Below, piece by piece: positions 54,242 to 64,000 of a stretch of 64,000 nt of DNA. Within the stretch, counting starts at the first letter, position 1; every line of letters starts with the position of its first letter. The notes under the pieces are model-generated. The model made no database searches. It was not told the origin of the DNA and saw nothing but the letters and a program-made list of their open reading frames with translations. A program made the translations under genes and the position numbers. Source of the stretch: Paraburkholderia youngii (lineage in GTDB: Bacteria > Pseudomonadota > Gammaproteobacteria > Burkholderiales > Burkholderiaceae); NCBI RefSeq assembly GCF_013366925.1, contig NZ_JAALDK010000001.1, forward strand, positions 6,446,001 to 6,510,000, in the 5' to 3' direction.

Positions 54242-55252
54242 ATGAGCAGCAAGGACAAAGACCGCGCAATCGTTGTCAAGCGCTCGGCGCCGAAGAAGCA
54301 TGGTCATCACGGTGGCGCATGGAAGCTCGCCTACGCGGACTTCATGACCGCCATGATGGCGTTCTTCCTGCTGATGTGGCTGCTGAGTTCGGCCTCCACC
54401 GTGCAGCTGAAGGGCATCGCCGAGTACTTCAACCAGCCGCTGAAGATCACGCTGTGGGGCGGCGACCGCAGCGCCGAAGACTCGAGCATCCTGAAGGGCG
54501 GCGGGCGCGACATCTCGACCGACGCGCAGGGCGTGACCCGCTCGACCGACGGCAGCAGCAACCGGGCCGAGCGCACCGCGTCGCGCAACAACGAGGAAGC
54601 GGTGAAGCAGTTGCAGGGCGAGCTCGAACGCCGCGAGCAGGTGCGCCTGCACGATCTGCAGGTCAAGCTGATGGCCGCGATCGAGGCGAACCCGGTGCTG
54701 CGCCAGTTCAAGCAGCAGATCCGTATCGACTCGACCCTGACCGGCCTGCGCATCGAGATCGTCGATTCGCAGAAGCGGCCGATGTTCGCGACCGCGCGCG
54801 ACGTCGTCGAACCGTACATGCGCGACATCCTGCGCGAGATCGGCCACACGCTGAACGACGTGCCGAACCGCATCATCGTCCAGGGCCACACCGACGCGGT
54901 GCCGTACGCGGGCGGCGAGAAGGGCTATAGCAACTGGGAGCTGTCGGCCGACCGCGCGAACGCGTCGCGGCGCGAGCTGGTCGCGGGTGGCATGGACGAA
55001 GCGAAGGTGATGCGCGTGCTCGGTCTCGCGTCGACGCAGAACCTGAACAAGGCGGACCCGCTCGATCCGGAGAACCGTCGCATCAGCATCATCGTGTTGA
55101 ACAAGAAGTCCGAGGCGGCGCTCGATCACGACGATTCGACGACGACCACGCTGTCGGACGACGCAGCCGGCTCGAAGCCGCTGCTGCAAAAACTTGCGCA
55201 GCCGGTGACGGTTGCACCGAAGTTGCCGGCGGCGGCGCCGCCGGCAAAGTAA
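54242..55252 (+). CDS. motB: Flagellar stator protein MotB
   Basis: 336 residues. A short basic N-terminus, one membrane span (about 30-52, LAYADFMTAMMAFFLLMWLL) with the proton-carrying Asp33, a plug/linker, and a C-terminal OmpA-like peptidoglycan-binding domain (VQGHTDAVPYAGGEKGYSNW and LSADRANASRRELV). The Pro/Ala tail is low-complexity. It follows motA by 22 bases. The frame open upstream to 54113 overlaps motA and is not used. Confidence 0.96.
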   Translation: MSSKDKDRAIVVKRSAPKKHGHHGGAWKLAYADFMTAMMAFFLLMWLLSSASTVQLKGIAEYFNQPLKITLWGGDRSAEDSSILKGGGRDISTDAQGVTRSTDGSSNRAERTASRNNEEAVKQLQGELERREQVRLHDLQVKLMAAIEANPVLRQFKQQIRIDSTLTGLRIEIVDSQKRPMFATARDVVEPYMRDILREIGHTLNDVPNRIIVQGHTDAVPYAGGEKGYSNWELSADRANASRRELVAGGMDEAKVMRVLGLASTQNLNKADPLDPENRRISIIVLNKKSEAALDHDDSTTTTLSDDAAGSKPLLQKLAQPVTVAPKLPAAAPPAK

Positions 55253-55335
55253 CAGACCGCGGCCGCCGGGCCGGGGCCCGCGCCCGAGCGGCGCACCCCG
55301 GCAGGCGGCACAGTGTTTAGCGCAGCGAGGTTTTC

Positions 55336-55713
55336 ATGATCAGGCACATCCTGGCAGTCGACGATTCGGCATCGATGCGGCAGATCCTCGCCGCGACGCT
55401 GACGGGCGCCGGCTATGAGGTCACGCTCGCGGCGGACGGCAACGAAGGGCTCGAAAACGCGCTCGCGATGGCGTTCGATCTCGTGTTGACCGACCAGCAC
55501 ATGCCCGGCAAGACCGGTCTCGATCTGATCACCGCGCTGCGCGGAAATCCGGCCTATCAGGCGACGCCCATCCTCGTCCTCACGACGGAATCGGGCGAAC
55601 CCTTCAAAGAGGCGGCGCGCGCAGCGGGCGCGACCGGCTGGATCGAAAAGCCGCTCGACCCGGACATGCTGACCGAGCTGGTGGCGGCGCTGGCCGAACC
55701 GGACCCGGATTGA
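55336..55713 (+). CDS. CheY-like response regulator (first copy)
   Basis: 125-residue single receiver domain. Acidic pocket Asp9-Asp10 (AVDDSASMRQ), phospho-acceptor Asp53 in LVLTDQHMPG, Thr in VLTTES and the conserved lysine in IEKPLDP. It has no output domain. It lies between motB and cheA. A second cheY at the end of the cluster is closer to the motor-binding type, so this one may be a phosphate sink or a CheA-linked regulator. Confidence 0.9.
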   Translation: MIRHILAVDDSASMRQILAATLTGAGYEVTLAADGNEGLENALAMAFDLVLTDQHMPGKTGLDLITALRGNPAYQATPILVLTTESGEPFKEAARAAGATGWIEKPLDPDMLTELVAALAEPDPD

Positions 55714-55809
55714 TCCGCGCAATCAATACCTTTAGACACAGTACAGATAGCTCTCGACGCGCCTCTCCGGCAACTCGCGCCAGACAGGCACTCTCGCGGT
55801 GAACCAGGC

Positions 55810-58146
55810 ATGACACTCGACATCACACAGTTCTATCAGACGTTCTTCGACGAAGCGGACGAACTGCTCGCGCAGATGGAGCAATTGCTGCTCAATCTCG
55901 ACGTGGCCCGCCCGGACCCCGAAGACCTCGCGGCGATCTTTCGCGCCGCGCATTCGATCAAGGGCGGCGCGGCGACGTTCGGCTTCACCGCGCTCACCGA
56001 GACCACGCACATTCTCGAGTCGCTGCTCGATCGCGCGCGCAACAACGAGCTGGTGCTGCGCAAGGACATGATCGACACGTTCCTCGAGACCAAGGACGTA
56101 CTGTCCGGCCAGCTCGCCGACTACCGCGCGAGCGCCGAGCCCGACGCCGAGGTGGCGCGCGCGATCTGCGCGAAGCTCGAGCAGCTGCACGCGGAAAGCC
56201 GCATGGGCGGAGCGCCGGCAGCGGCAGCCGTGCAGACCGCGCCGGCCGCAGCGCAGGCGGCAACCCAAACAACAACAGCAACAACCGCGGTACAGCAGCA
56301 AGGCGGCACCCCGCCCGAGCACGTCGTCGAACAGGCGGTGCAAATGGCGGGCGAATGGATGGACGGCGAACCGGCACAGACCGGGCAGGCCGCGGGCACG
56401 GACGACAGCGCCGGCCCACATCTGAAAATTACGCTACGGGGCGTGGGAGAGAAAGACCAGGAACTGCTCGCTGAAGAGCTGGGCAACCTGGGCAATATCG
56501 TCGGGCAGGTCAAGAGCGGCGGCGATCTGATGCTGTGGCTCTCGAGCGACGTACCCTCCGACGACATCATCGCCGTGTGCTGCTTCGTGATCGACGAAAG
56601 TCAGATCACGATCGGCCGTGGCACCGCGCCGGCGGACGACGCGCAGCAGGGCGAACCTGGAACGCCCGCCGCTGCCGCCGTTCCGACACCGGCGCAAAGC
56701 GCGCCTGTCGCCCCCGCCGCTCCCGCGGCGCAAGCGCAGGCGCAGCCGGTGGTTCATGCGGAGCAGGCGGCATCTTCGGCTCCGGCGGCTCCCGCCGCTG
56801 CGCCCGCAAGCGCGGCCAGTCACGCCGACAGCATCGAGCCGCCGCCAGCACCACCCGCGGCGGCTCCGGCGGCAGCCAAACCGGCGTCGGCCGGGTCCGC
56901 CGAACACGACCGCAAGGCGACCCGCCCGGCCGCCGCGGCGGCGGCCGGCGAAGGCAGCTCGATTCGCGTCGGCGTCGAGAAGGTCGATCAGCTGATCAAC
57001 CTGGTCGGCGAGCTGGTGATCACGCAGGCGATGCTCGCGGAGACCACCAGCACGTTCGATCCGGCGCTGCACGACCGGCTCTTCAACGGCATGGCGCAGC
57101 TCGAGCGCAACGCGCGCGATCTGCAGGAAGCGGTGATGTCGATCCGCATGATGCCGATGGATTACGTATTCAGCCGCTTCCCGCGTCTGGTGCGCGATCT
57201 CGCGGCAAAACTCGGCAAGGAGGTCGAACTCGTCACCTTCGGTCAAGCGACCGAACTCGACAAGAGCCTCATCGAACGGATCATCGATCCGTTGACGCAC
57301 CTCGTGCGCAACAGTCTCGACCACGGCATCGAAACCGTCGAGGCACGGCGCGCGGCGGGCAAGGATTCGACCGGTCAGCTGGTGCTGTCGGCGGCGCACC
57401 ACGGCGGCAACATCGTCATCGAGGTCAGCGACGACGGCGCGGGCCTGCGCCGCGACAAGATTCTCGCGAAGGCGGTCAAGCAGGGCATGCAGGTCAGCGA
57501 AACGATGACCGACGAGGAAGTCTGGAACCTGATCTTCCTGCCGGGCTTCTCGACCGCCGAGCAGGTCACCGACGTGTCCGGCCGCGGCGTCGGCATGGAC
57601 GTGGTGAAGCGCAACATCCAGTCGATGGGCGGTCACGTCGAGATCACGTCGCACGCGGGCAAGGGCAGCACCACGCGGATCGTGTTGCCGCTCACGCTGG
57701 CGATTCTCGACGGCATGTCGGTGAAGGTCGGCAACGAGATCTTCATCCTGCCGCTGAACTTCGTGATGGAGTCGCTGCAGCCGCAAGCCGAAGACATCTA
57801 CACGGTGGCCAACGGCGAGCGCGTGGTGCGCGTGCGCGGCGAATACCTGCCGCTCGTCGCGTTGCATGAAGTGTTCAACGTGTCGGAGGCGAAGCAGGAG
57901 CCGACCCAGGGCATCGTCACGATCATGCAGACCGAGGGACGGCGCTTCGCGATGCTGATCGACGAACTCGTCGGCCAGCAGCAGGTGGTCGTGAAGAATC
58001 TGGAAACGAATTACCGCAAGGTGCACGGCATTTCCGCGGCGACCATTCTGGGCGACGGCAGCGTCGCGCTGATCGTGGACGTCGCGGCGCTGAACCGCGA
58101 AACGCGTCATGCGCATGGGCATGCGCAGGCGATGAGCCTCGCGTGA
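55810..58146 (+). CDS. cheA: Chemotaxis histidine kinase CheA
   Basis: 778 residues. The P1 phosphotransfer domain (1-105) has His48 in AAHSIKGGAATFG. An unusually Ala/Pro-rich linker spans about 275-360. The P3 dimerisation helices start near VGVEKVDQLINLVGELVITQ. The P4 kinase domain has DPLTHLVRNSLDHGIE (N box) and EVSDDGAGLRRDKI plus GRGVGMDVVKRNIQ (G boxes). The P5 CheW-like domain is C-terminal. It phosphorylates CheY and CheB when receptors signal. Confidence 0.97.
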   Translation: MTLDITQFYQTFFDEADELLAQMEQLLLNLDVARPDPEDLAAIFRAAHSIKGGAATFGFTALTETTHILESLLDRARNNELVLRKDMIDTFLETKDVLSGQLADYRASAEPDAEVARAICAKLEQLHAESRMGGAPAAAAVQTAPAAAQAATQTTTATTAVQQQGGTPPEHVVEQAVQMAGEWMDGEPAQTGQAAGTDDSAGPHLKITLRGVGEKDQELLAEELGNLGNIVGQVKSGGDLMLWLSSDVPSDDIIAVCCFVIDESQITIGRGTAPADDAQQGEPGTPAAAAVPTPAQSAPVAPAAPAAQAQAQPVVHAEQAASSAPAAPAAAPASAASHADSIEPPPAPPAAAPAAAKPASAGSAEHDRKATRPAAAAAAGEGSSIRVGVEKVDQLINLVGELVITQAMLAETTSTFDPALHDRLFNGMAQLERNARDLQEAVMSIRMMPMDYVFSRFPRLVRDLAAKLGKEVELVTFGQATELDKSLIERIIDPLTHLVRNSLDHGIETVEARRAAGKDSTGQLVLSAAHHGGNIVIEVSDDGAGLRRDKILAKAVKQGMQVSETMTDEEVWNLIFLPGFSTAEQVTDVSGRGVGMDVVKRNIQSMGGHVEITSHAGKGSTTRIVLPLTLAILDGMSVKVGNEIFILPLNFVMESLQPQAEDIYTVANGERVVRVRGEYLPLVALHEVFNVSEAKQEPTQGIVTIMQTEGRRFAMLIDELVGQQQVVVKNLETNYRKVHGISAATILGDGSVALIVDVAALNRETRHAHGHAQAMSLA

Positions 58147-58224
58147 CGCATGCAGCAAACGCCTCAATGACAGACATCGCAACACAACTTCAACTCAATT
58201 TATCCCAACCGTTTGGGGGCTAAC

Positions 58225-58758
58225 GTGGCAGAAGTCCAATCCATCAATTCGAGCGTCGCAAATGCGAGCGGTACGAATGGCCGCCGCGACGCGCAGGCGG
58301 ACGCCGGCGGTCAGGAATTCCTCGTCTTCACGCTCGGCGCGGAAGAGTACGGCATCGACATCCTGAAGGTGCAGGAAATCCGCGGCTACGACAACGTGAC
58401 GCGCATCGCCAATGCGCCCGAGTTCATCAAGGGCGTGATCAACCTGCGCGGCATCATCGTGCCGATCGTCGACATGCGGATCAAATTCCATCTGGGCCGC
58501 GTCGAGTACGACCATCAGACCGTCGTGATCATCCTGAACGTCGCGCATCGCGTGGTCGGGATGGTCGTGGACGGCGTCTCGGACGTGCTGACGCTGGCGG
58601 CCGACCAGATCATGCCGGCGCCGGAATTCGGCGCGACGCTGACGACCGAATACCTGACCGGCCTCGGCACGGTCGACGGCCGCATGCTGATCCTGATGGA
58701 CATCGAGAAGCTGATGACCAGCTCCGAGATGGCGCTGACCGAGACGCTCGGCATCTGA
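58225..58758 (+). CDS. cheW: Chemotaxis coupling protein CheW
   Basis: 177-residue coupling protein joining receptors to CheA. A polar 32-residue N-terminal extension precedes the CheW fold with [20 protein letters not shown] and [16 protein letters not shown]. The GTG at 58225 follows a GGGGG site. A TTG at 58213 in the same frame lies within that site and is less likely. Confidence 0.95.
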   Translation: MAEVQSINSSVANASGTNGRRDAQADAGGQEFLVFTLGAEEYGIDILKVQEIRGYDNVTRIANAPEFIKGVINLRGIIVPIVDMRIKFHLGRVEYDHQTVVIILNVAHRVVGMVVDGVSDVLTLAADQIMPAPEFGATLTTEYLTGLGTVDGRMLILMDIEKLMTSSEMALTETLGI

Positions 58759-58797
58759 CGGCAGGCAGTAACGGAACCCGGCACAAGGAGCATCAAC

Positions 58798-60660
58798 ATG
58801 CTGAGCAGGTGGTCGATCCGCACATCGCTGACGATGGTGGGGATTCTTCTGGTGACGCTGACCGTGGCGGTCGGCGCGCTCGGGCTGACCGCGCTGAATC
58901 GCGCGAGCGGCTCGCTCGAACGCATCGCGGGCGGCGAACTGGTCGCGATTCATGCGCTCGACGACGCGTCAGCGTATCTACTGCGCTCGCGCATCGCGAT
59001 CGAACGTTTCAACACGCTGACGGCCGCCGGCAAGGCGGACGAGGCGAAGAAAGCACTCGATCGCGCGCAGGAGCTGCTCGGCAAGGGCAATCAGAGCTGG
59101 CAAGCGTATCTCGACGCGCCGAAGCACGGCGTCGAGCAACCCTTGCTCGACGATGTGCTCGCCAAACATACGACGGTGATGCACGACGGCGTCGACGTCG
59201 AATTCGCCGCGCTGAACGCGAACAATCTCGACGCGTATCACGCGGTCGCGGACACCAGGATCAGCCCGATGTTCATTGCCTACGACGCGGCGGCGGCCGC
59301 GGTGATCCAGGCGCTGCAGCAAAGCGTGGCCGATCAGGAGGCGAGCGCGCAGTCGAACACATCGCTGATGATCACGCTGATCAGCGTGGTCACGGCATTC
59401 GCGCTGCTGGTGGTGGTCGGCATCAGCTTCGCGCTGCGTGGGCTCATCGTGCAGCCGCTGAAAGACGCGACCGCGTGCTTCGAGCGCATCGCCGCGGGCG
59501 ACCTGTCCACCCCGGTCGTGGCATTCAGCAACAACGAAATCGGCCGCCTGTTCGCGGGCATCAAGCGGATGCAGGAAAGCCTCGCGACGATGCTGCGCGC
59601 GGTGCGCAGCGGCACCGAATCGATCGACACCGGCGCGCGCGAAATCGCGATGGGCAACACCGATCTGTCGCAGCGCACCGAGCAGCAAGCGGCGTCGCTG
59701 CAGGAAACCGCGTCGAGCATGGATCAGCTGACCGGCACCGTGCGGCAGAACACCGAGAACGCGCGCCAGGCGAGCCAGCTCGCCGTCAACGCGTCGGACA
59801 TCGCGACCCGCGGCGGCGAGGTGGTGAGCCAGGTCGTCACGACGATGCAGGAGATCGCGACCAGTTCGAACAAGGTCGTCGACATCATCGGCGTAATCGA
59901 GGGCATCGCGTTCCAGACCAACATCCTCGCGCTGAACGCGGCGGTCGAAGCCGCGCGGGCCGGCGAACAGGGCCGCGGCTTCGCGGTGGTCGCGGGCGAA
60001 GTGCGCAGCCTCGCGCAGCGCAGCGCGAGCGCCGCGAAGGAGATCAAGGAACTGATCGGCGATTCGGCCGACAAGGTGAAGAGCGGCTCCGAACTGGTCG
60101 GCCGCGCCGGCACGACGATGGACGAAATCGTCCAGGCGGTGCGTCGCGTGACCGACATCATGGGCGAGATCAGCGCGGCGTCGGAAGAGCAGTCGAGCGG
60201 CATCGAGCAGGTCAATCGCGCGGTCGTGCAAATGGATTCGGTCACGCAGCAGAACGCGGCGCTGGTCGAACAGGCGGCCGCCGCAGCGGCGTCGCTCGAA
60301 GATCAGACGCGGCAGTTGCAAGCGGTGCTGAGTGGCTGGAAGGTGGCCGGCGGCACTCCGGCGCGTCAGAGCGCACCGGCGACGCCGCGTTCGCAAGCCT
60401 CCGCGCAGTTCGCCAAGGCGGCACCGCAAGCAGCGAACGCGGCGACTCCGGTGCACCCGGCCGGCGCGAGCAGCGAAGCGAAGGCAACTGCTGCGGCCCC
60501 GGCGGCCCCGAGCCAGCACGATGCAGCCGCACGCGTCGAACCGGCCTTGAAGTCCAGGCCGGCCGCAGCAGCGGCTCGCGCGACGACCGACATGCCCGCG
60601 CGCGCCGCTCCGGCGAGCACGGCGAAGGCAAGCTCGGACGCGGACTGGGAAACGTTTTAG
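58798..60660 (+). CDS. Methyl-accepting chemotaxis protein with Tar-like domain and CheR/CheB docking tail
   Basis: 620-residue transmembrane receptor. TM1 lies at about 11-31, a periplasmic four-helix ligand domain at about 32-185 and TM2 at about 188-213. HAMP spans about 215-267, followed by a long coiled-coil with the signalling tip [20 protein letters not shown] and [20 protein letters not shown]. An Ala/Pro-rich flexible linker (about 515-608) ends in DWETF, the same kind of docking pentapeptide (NWETF) that tethers CheR and CheB in E. coli Tar/Tsr. AAGGAG precedes the ATG. The ligand is unknown. Confidence 0.95.
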   Translation: MLSRWSIRTSLTMVGILLVTLTVAVGALGLTALNRASGSLERIAGGELVAIHALDDASAYLLRSRIAIERFNTLTAAGKADEAKKALDRAQELLGKGNQSWQAYLDAPKHGVEQPLLDDVLAKHTTVMHDGVDVEFAALNANNLDAYHAVADTRISPMFIAYDAAAAAVIQALQQSVADQEASAQSNTSLMITLISVVTAFALLVVVGISFALRGLIVQPLKDATACFERIAAGDLSTPVVAFSNNEIGRLFAGIKRMQESLATMLRAVRSGTESIDTGAREIAMGNTDLSQRTEQQAASLQETASSMDQLTGTVRQNTENARQASQLAVNASDIATRGGEVVSQVVTTMQEIATSSNKVVDIIGVIEGIAFQTNILALNAAVEAARAGEQGRGFAVVAGEVRSLAQRSASAAKEIKELIGDSADKVKSGSELVGRAGTTMDEIVQAVRRVTDIMGEISAASEEQSSGIEQVNRAVVQMDSVTQQNAALVEQAAAAAASLEDQTRQLQAVLSGWKVAGGTPARQSAPATPRSQASAQFAKAAPQAANAATPVHPAGASSEAKATAAAPAAPSQHDAAARVEPALKSRPAAAAARATTDMPARAAPASTAKASSDADWETF

Positions 60661-60806
60661 GCAACGGCAGAGTGATATGTGGTCAACCGGCATCGCGCCC
60701 GCGGATGGGCGAAGCATCGAAGCACGCGCAGCACGCGTGTCGCGAGCCGGCCGTATGTCGACGGTACTCGCGGGAGGGCGCGACCCCGCGAAAACAATTC
60801 CTATCC

Positions 60807-60825
60807 CCCAGCCAGTGCGGCTGGG
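60807..60825 (+). other. Hairpin upstream of cheR
   Basis: CCCAGCC (60807-60813), AGTGC, GGCTGGG (60819-60825) in the 204-base gap between the receptor gene and cheR, the longest gap in the operon. No U tract follows. It may tune cheR levels. Confidence 0.5.
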
Positions 60826-60864
60826 CGGCGAGCGTGATGGCTCATATCGCAGACAGGAATTTTG

Positions 60865-61827
60865 ATGATGGCAACGCGCGCAACACAACGCCCCGTGCGG
60901 GCGGCACCTGACGGCATGGAGCCGGCCAGGTCCGTCGAGACGGGACGCGATTTCGAATTCACGGCGGCGGATTTCGCCCGCATCCGCGATCTGATTCATC
61001 GCGTGGCGGGCATCTCGCTGTCGGACCACAAGCGCGACATGGCGTATAGCCGCCTCGCGCGACGCTTGCGGGCGCGCGGCATCGATACGTTCCGCCAGTA
61101 TCTCGATCTGCTCGAAGCGGAAAACGATCCGGCCGAGTGGGAAGCGTTCACCAATGCGCTGACCACCAACCTGACCGCGTTCTTCCGCGAAGCTCATCAC
61201 TTTCCGATCCTCGGCGAGTTCGTGCCGCGCCGTTCGCAACCGGTGTCCGTGTGGTGCTCGGCGGCATCGACCGGCGAGGAGCCGTACTCGATCGCGATGA
61301 CGCTGATCGAAGCGCTCGGTGACAGCGGCGCGCGCCAGGCATCGGTGCTCGCGACCGACATCGACACCCAGGTGCTCGCGAAGGCCGAGGCCGGCGTCTA
61401 CCAGTTCGATCAGGTCAAGCACCTGTCGCCCGAGCGCCTGAAGCGCTTCTTCCTGAAGGGCACGGGCGCGCACGCGGGGATGGTCAAGGTGCGTCCCGAG
61501 GTGCGCGCGCTCGTGCGCTTCGAGCAACTCAATCTGACCGATCGCGATTACCAGTTGCGCACGCAGTTCGACGCGATCTTCTGCCGCAACGTGATGATCT
61601 ATTTCGACAAGCCGACGCAGGCGCAGGTGCTGGCGCGCTTCGAGCCGCTGGTGAAGCCGGGCGGCCTGCTGTTCGCCGGCCATTCGGAAAACTTCACGTA
61701 CGTGACGCAGGCGTTCCGGCTGCGCGGCCAGACCGTCTATGAACTGACGCGGGACGCCAGCGGCGCGCGCGCGCCGTCGCGCGCCCAGGCGCATGACGCG
61801 CTTCAATCGAGCGGGGTGGCCGCATGA
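60865..61827 (+). CDS. cheR: Chemoreceptor methyltransferase CheR
   Basis: 320 residues. SAM-dependent methylation of receptor glutamates. The N-terminal helical domain ([12 protein letters not shown]) is followed by the SAM domain with [19 protein letters not shown] and [11 protein letters not shown]. Of three tandem in-frame candidates (TTG 60862, ATG 60865, ATG 60868), ATG 60865 is best spaced from AGGA. The last four bases overlap cheD (ATGA). Confidence 0.96.
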   Translation: MMATRATQRPVRAAPDGMEPARSVETGRDFEFTAADFARIRDLIHRVAGISLSDHKRDMAYSRLARRLRARGIDTFRQYLDLLEAENDPAEWEAFTNALTTNLTAFFREAHHFPILGEFVPRRSQPVSVWCSAASTGEEPYSIAMTLIEALGDSGARQASVLATDIDTQVLAKAEAGVYQFDQVKHLSPERLKRFFLKGTGAHAGMVKVRPEVRALVRFEQLNLTDRDYQLRTQFDAIFCRNVMIYFDKPTQAQVLARFEPLVKPGGLLFAGHSENFTYVTQAFRLRGQTVYELTRDASGARAPSRAQAHDALQSSGVAA

Positions 61828-62537
61828 GCAGCACGCTGCCGATCGCTGCCAACCTGTACTACGACAACCACTTCCAGCGCCCCGGCGTGAAGCTGTTGCC
61901 CAACGAGTTCTACACGACGAGCGAAGACATGGTGCTCGTGACCGTGCTCGGCTCGTGCGTCGCGGCCTGCATCCAGGACCGCACCGCGGGCATCGGCGGC
62001 ATGAATCACTTCATGCTGCCCGACGACGGCGCCGACCTCGCGCAGGCCGCGTCGGACTCGATGCGCTACGGCGCCTACGCGATGGAAGTGCTGATCAACG
62101 AACTGATCAAGGCGGGCGGCCGGCGCGAGCGCTTCGAGGCCAAGGTGTTCGGCGGCGGCGCGGTGCTCGCGGGCATGACGACGATGAACATCGGCGATCG
62201 CAACTCGGAGTTCGTGCGCCGCTATCTGGCCACCGAAAAGATCCGCATCGTCGCCGAGGACCTGCAGGGCTCGCATCCGCGCAAGGTCGCGTTCATGCCG
62301 CGCACCGGCCAGGTGATGGTGAAGAAATTGCGCTTGCAACAGGAAGCGGGCGTCGCCGAGCGCGAACAGGCGCTCGTGCGGCAGAGCGCCGAAGCGCGCG
62401 CCGAGCGGCTCGCCGCGGCGCGCAGCCGGGTCGAGCTGTTCGCGAAGCCGGCCGCCGCGCGGCCGAAAATCGAACTGTTCGGCGCGAGCCCGCGCCCGAC
62501 TTATTCCAACAACGCCAGAACCACAGAGGAGGCGTGA
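61824..62537 (+). CDS. cheD: Chemoreceptor glutamine deamidase CheD
   Basis: 237 residues. Deamidates receptor glutamines and contributes to adaptation. Catalytic Cys45 in [12 protein letters not shown] and His62 in [11 protein letters not shown], with [10 protein letters not shown] in the core. The C-terminal tail beyond about 175 is Arg/Glu/Ala-rich and longer than in Bacillus. It overlaps cheR by 4 bases and is tightly linked to cheB. Confidence 0.95.
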   Translation: MSSTLPIAANLYYDNHFQRPGVKLLPNEFYTTSEDMVLVTVLGSCVAACIQDRTAGIGGMNHFMLPDDGADLAQAASDSMRYGAYAMEVLINELIKAGGRRERFEAKVFGGGAVLAGMTTMNIGDRNSEFVRRYLATEKIRIVAEDLQGSHPRKVAFMPRTGQVMVKKLRLQQEAGVAEREQALVRQSAEARAERLAAARSRVELFAKPAAARPKIELFGASPRPTYSNNARTTEEA

Positions 62538-62542
62538 GCGCT

Positions 62543-63631
62543 GTGCAAAAGATCAAGGTATTGTGCGTCGACGATTCGGCGCTGATCCGCAGCCTGATGA
62601 CCGAGATCATCAATGGCCAGCCGGACATGACGGTGGTGGCGACGGCGCCCGATCCGCTCGTCGCGCGCGAGCTGATCAAGCAGCACAACCCGGACGTGTT
62701 GACGCTCGACGTCGAAATGCCGCGCATGGACGGCCTCGATTTTCTCGAGAAGCTGATGCGTCTGAGGCCGATGCCGGTCGTGATGGTGTCGTCGCTGACC
62801 GAGCGCGGCAACGAAATCACGCTGCGCGCGCTCGAACTCGGCGCGGTCGATTTCGTGACCAAGCCGAAGGTCGGTATTCGCGACGGCATGCTCGACTATG
62901 CGGAAAAGCTCGCCGACAAGGTTCGCGCGGCGGCCCGCGCGCGCGTGCGCCAGGCCGCGCCCGCGCAGCATGCGGCCACCCAGGCGGCGCATGCGCCGGT
63001 CGGCTCGGCGCCGCTCTTCAACAACCCGCTGCTCAGTACCGAGAAGCTGGTCATCGTCGGTGCGTCGACGGGTGGCACCGAGGCGATTCGCGAAGTGCTG
63101 GTGCCGCTGCCGCCCGATGCGCCCGCGGTGCTGATCGCGCAGCACATGCCGCCGGGCTTCACGAAATCTTTTGCGCAACGCCTCAATGGTTTGTGCCGGA
63201 TTACCGTTAAAGAAGCAGAGCACGGCGAGCGGGTGCTGCCGGGGCACGCGTACATCGCGCCGGGCCACGCGCATCTGTTGCTCGCGAGGAGCGGTGCGAA
63301 CTATATTGCGCATCTGTCCGACGACCCGCCGGTGAACCGGCATCGTCCGTCGGTCGATGTGCTGTTCCGCTCGGCCGCGCAGCATGCGGGCAAGAACGCG
63401 GTCGGCGTGATTCTGACCGGCATGGGGCGCGACGGCGCGGCCGGTCTGCTGGAGATGAGAAAAGCCGGTGCCTACACGCTGGCGCAGGACGAGGCGAGCT
63501 GCATCGTGTTCGGCATGCCGCGCGAGGCGATCGCTCTCGGTGCGGCCGACGAAATCGCCTCGCTGCCGGACATGAGCCGGCGCGTGATGGCGCGTTTGTC
63601 GTCGATGGGTGACCGCGTTCAGCGGGTATGA
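62543..63631 (+). CDS. cheB: Chemotaxis methylesterase CheB
   Basis: 362 residues. Receiver domain with Asp10-Asp11 and phospho-acceptor Asp56 in [11 protein letters not shown], an Ala/Gln-rich linker, and the methylesterase domain with serine in [13 protein letters not shown], histidine in [10 protein letters not shown] and aspartate in [13 protein letters not shown] 62543 is 10 bases after AGGAGG (62527-62532). GTG 62534, which overlaps the cheD stop, is too close to that site. Confidence 0.95.
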   Translation: MQKIKVLCVDDSALIRSLMTEIINGQPDMTVVATAPDPLVARELIKQHNPDVLTLDVEMPRMDGLDFLEKLMRLRPMPVVMVSSLTERGNEITLRALELGAVDFVTKPKVGIRDGMLDYAEKLADKVRAAARARVRQAAPAQHAATQAAHAPVGSAPLFNNPLLSTEKLVIVGASTGGTEAIREVLVPLPPDAPAVLIAQHMPPGFTKSFAQRLNGLCRITVKEAEHGERVLPGHAYIAPGHAHLLLARSGANYIAHLSDDPPVNRHRPSVDVLFRSAAQHAGKNAVGVILTGMGRDGAAGLLEMRKAGAYTLAQDEASCIVFGMPREAIALGAADEIASLPDMSRRVMARLSSMGDRVQRV

Positions 63632-63692
63632 TGCGTGCCGGATGGAATGACGCGGTTCAACGCCGCAACATGGATCAAGCAAAGGGAAAGAA

Positions 63693-64000
63693 ATGGACAA
63701 GGGAATGAAGATTCTGGTGGTTGACGATTTTCCGACGATGCGCCGGATCGTCCGCAACCTGCTGAAGGAACTGGGCTACTCGAACGTCGACGAGGCGGAA
63801 GACGGCCAGGCCGGTCTCGCGCGTCTGCGCAGCGGCAGCTACGAGTTCGTGATCTCGGACTGGAATATGCCGAACCTCGACGGCCTCGCGATGCTGAAGG
63901 AAATTCGCGCCGACGCGAGCCTCGCGCATCTGCCGGTGCTGATGGTGACGGCCGAGTCGAAGAAGGAAAACATCATCGCGGCGGCGCAGGCCGGCGCGAG
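63693..64000 (+). CDS. cheY: Chemotaxis response regulator CheY, 3' end cut by the window
   Basis: The first about 102 codons are present. [30 protein letters not shown], phospho-acceptor Asp56 in [12 protein letters not shown], and [11 protein letters not shown] match motor-binding CheY almost exactly. AAAGGGAAAG precedes the ATG. cheZ would be expected next. Confidence 0.95.
   Translation, partial: MDKGMKILVVDDFPTMRRIVRNLLKELGYSNVDEAEDGQAGLARLRSGSYEFVISDWNMPNLDGLAMLKEIRADASLAHLPVLMVTAESKKENIIAAAQAGA

Noticed and set aside
1..64000. CRISPR array, restriction-modification or toxin-antitoxin system
   Set aside because: No regularly spaced repeats and no recognisable defence or toxin genes were seen on either strand.

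Overview
This 64-kb window is high-GC DNA whose gene content and order fit the main chromosome of a Burkholderia or Paraburkholderia species. The support is atpC followed by an acyl-CoA ligase, a gcvTHP operon with a tandem glycine riboswitch, a class 1 FlhDC flagellar system, and a motAB-cheYAWRDB-cheY cluster with a Tar-like receptor. The genus is inferred from content and is not proven. Almost all protein genes are intact housekeeping or flagellar genes. The only clearly decayed stretch is about 30.9-33.4 kb.

Layout: 0.1-8.2 kb holds the end of the ATP synthase operon (atpC), an acyl-CoA synthetase, a periplasmic PheC-type dehydratase, hemE and priA. A gap at 2.6-2.7 kb holds a possible minus-strand small RNA. 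Three DnaA boxes cluster around the priA start. 8.4-15.8 kb holds a YeiH-type membrane protein, a 56-residue membrane peptide not annotated by ordinary ORF-length cutoffs, trifunctional putA and an orphan amino-acid binding protein. 15.9-25.5 kb, on the minus strand, holds a ThDP enzyme and the glycine operon gcvT-gcvH-gcvP-alginate lyase-sdaA under the riboswitch. 25.5-30.5 kb holds a lipoprotein, a Gfo/Idh/MocA oxidoreductase, rep helicase and a diheme cytochrome c.

30.8-33.4 kb is a scar. tRNA-Arg(CCG) is followed by an integrase remnant, a second imperfect copy of the tRNA 3' end about 1 kb away, and then a frameshifted pseudogene pair (glycine-rich-domain protein plus Ser/Cys-tailed membrane protein). 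33.6-43.3 kb is a flagellin assembly and modification locus: a TPR-glycosyltransferase, a PglD/NeuD-type acyltransferase, a DegT aminotransferase, a TPR-GT41 transferase, fliT, fliD and fliC. 43.7-51.4 kb is mixed: rpsU, tag, a sugar-kinase-like ATPase, a HAD phosphatase, secreted proteins, aqpZ, an H-NS-like gene and a GT4 glycosyltransferase. 52.2-64 kb is the motility master regulator flhDC followed by motAB and chemotaxis genes, and the last cheY runs off the window.

The genes cooperate in two visible programmes. In glycine and serine catabolism, the riboswitch drives glycine cleavage and serine deamination. In motility, FlhDC sits above sigma-28 promoters that I can read in front of both fliC and motA, linking the filament locus and the motor/chemotaxis operon. 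I found no CRISPR array, no intact insertion sequence and no obvious new defence system.
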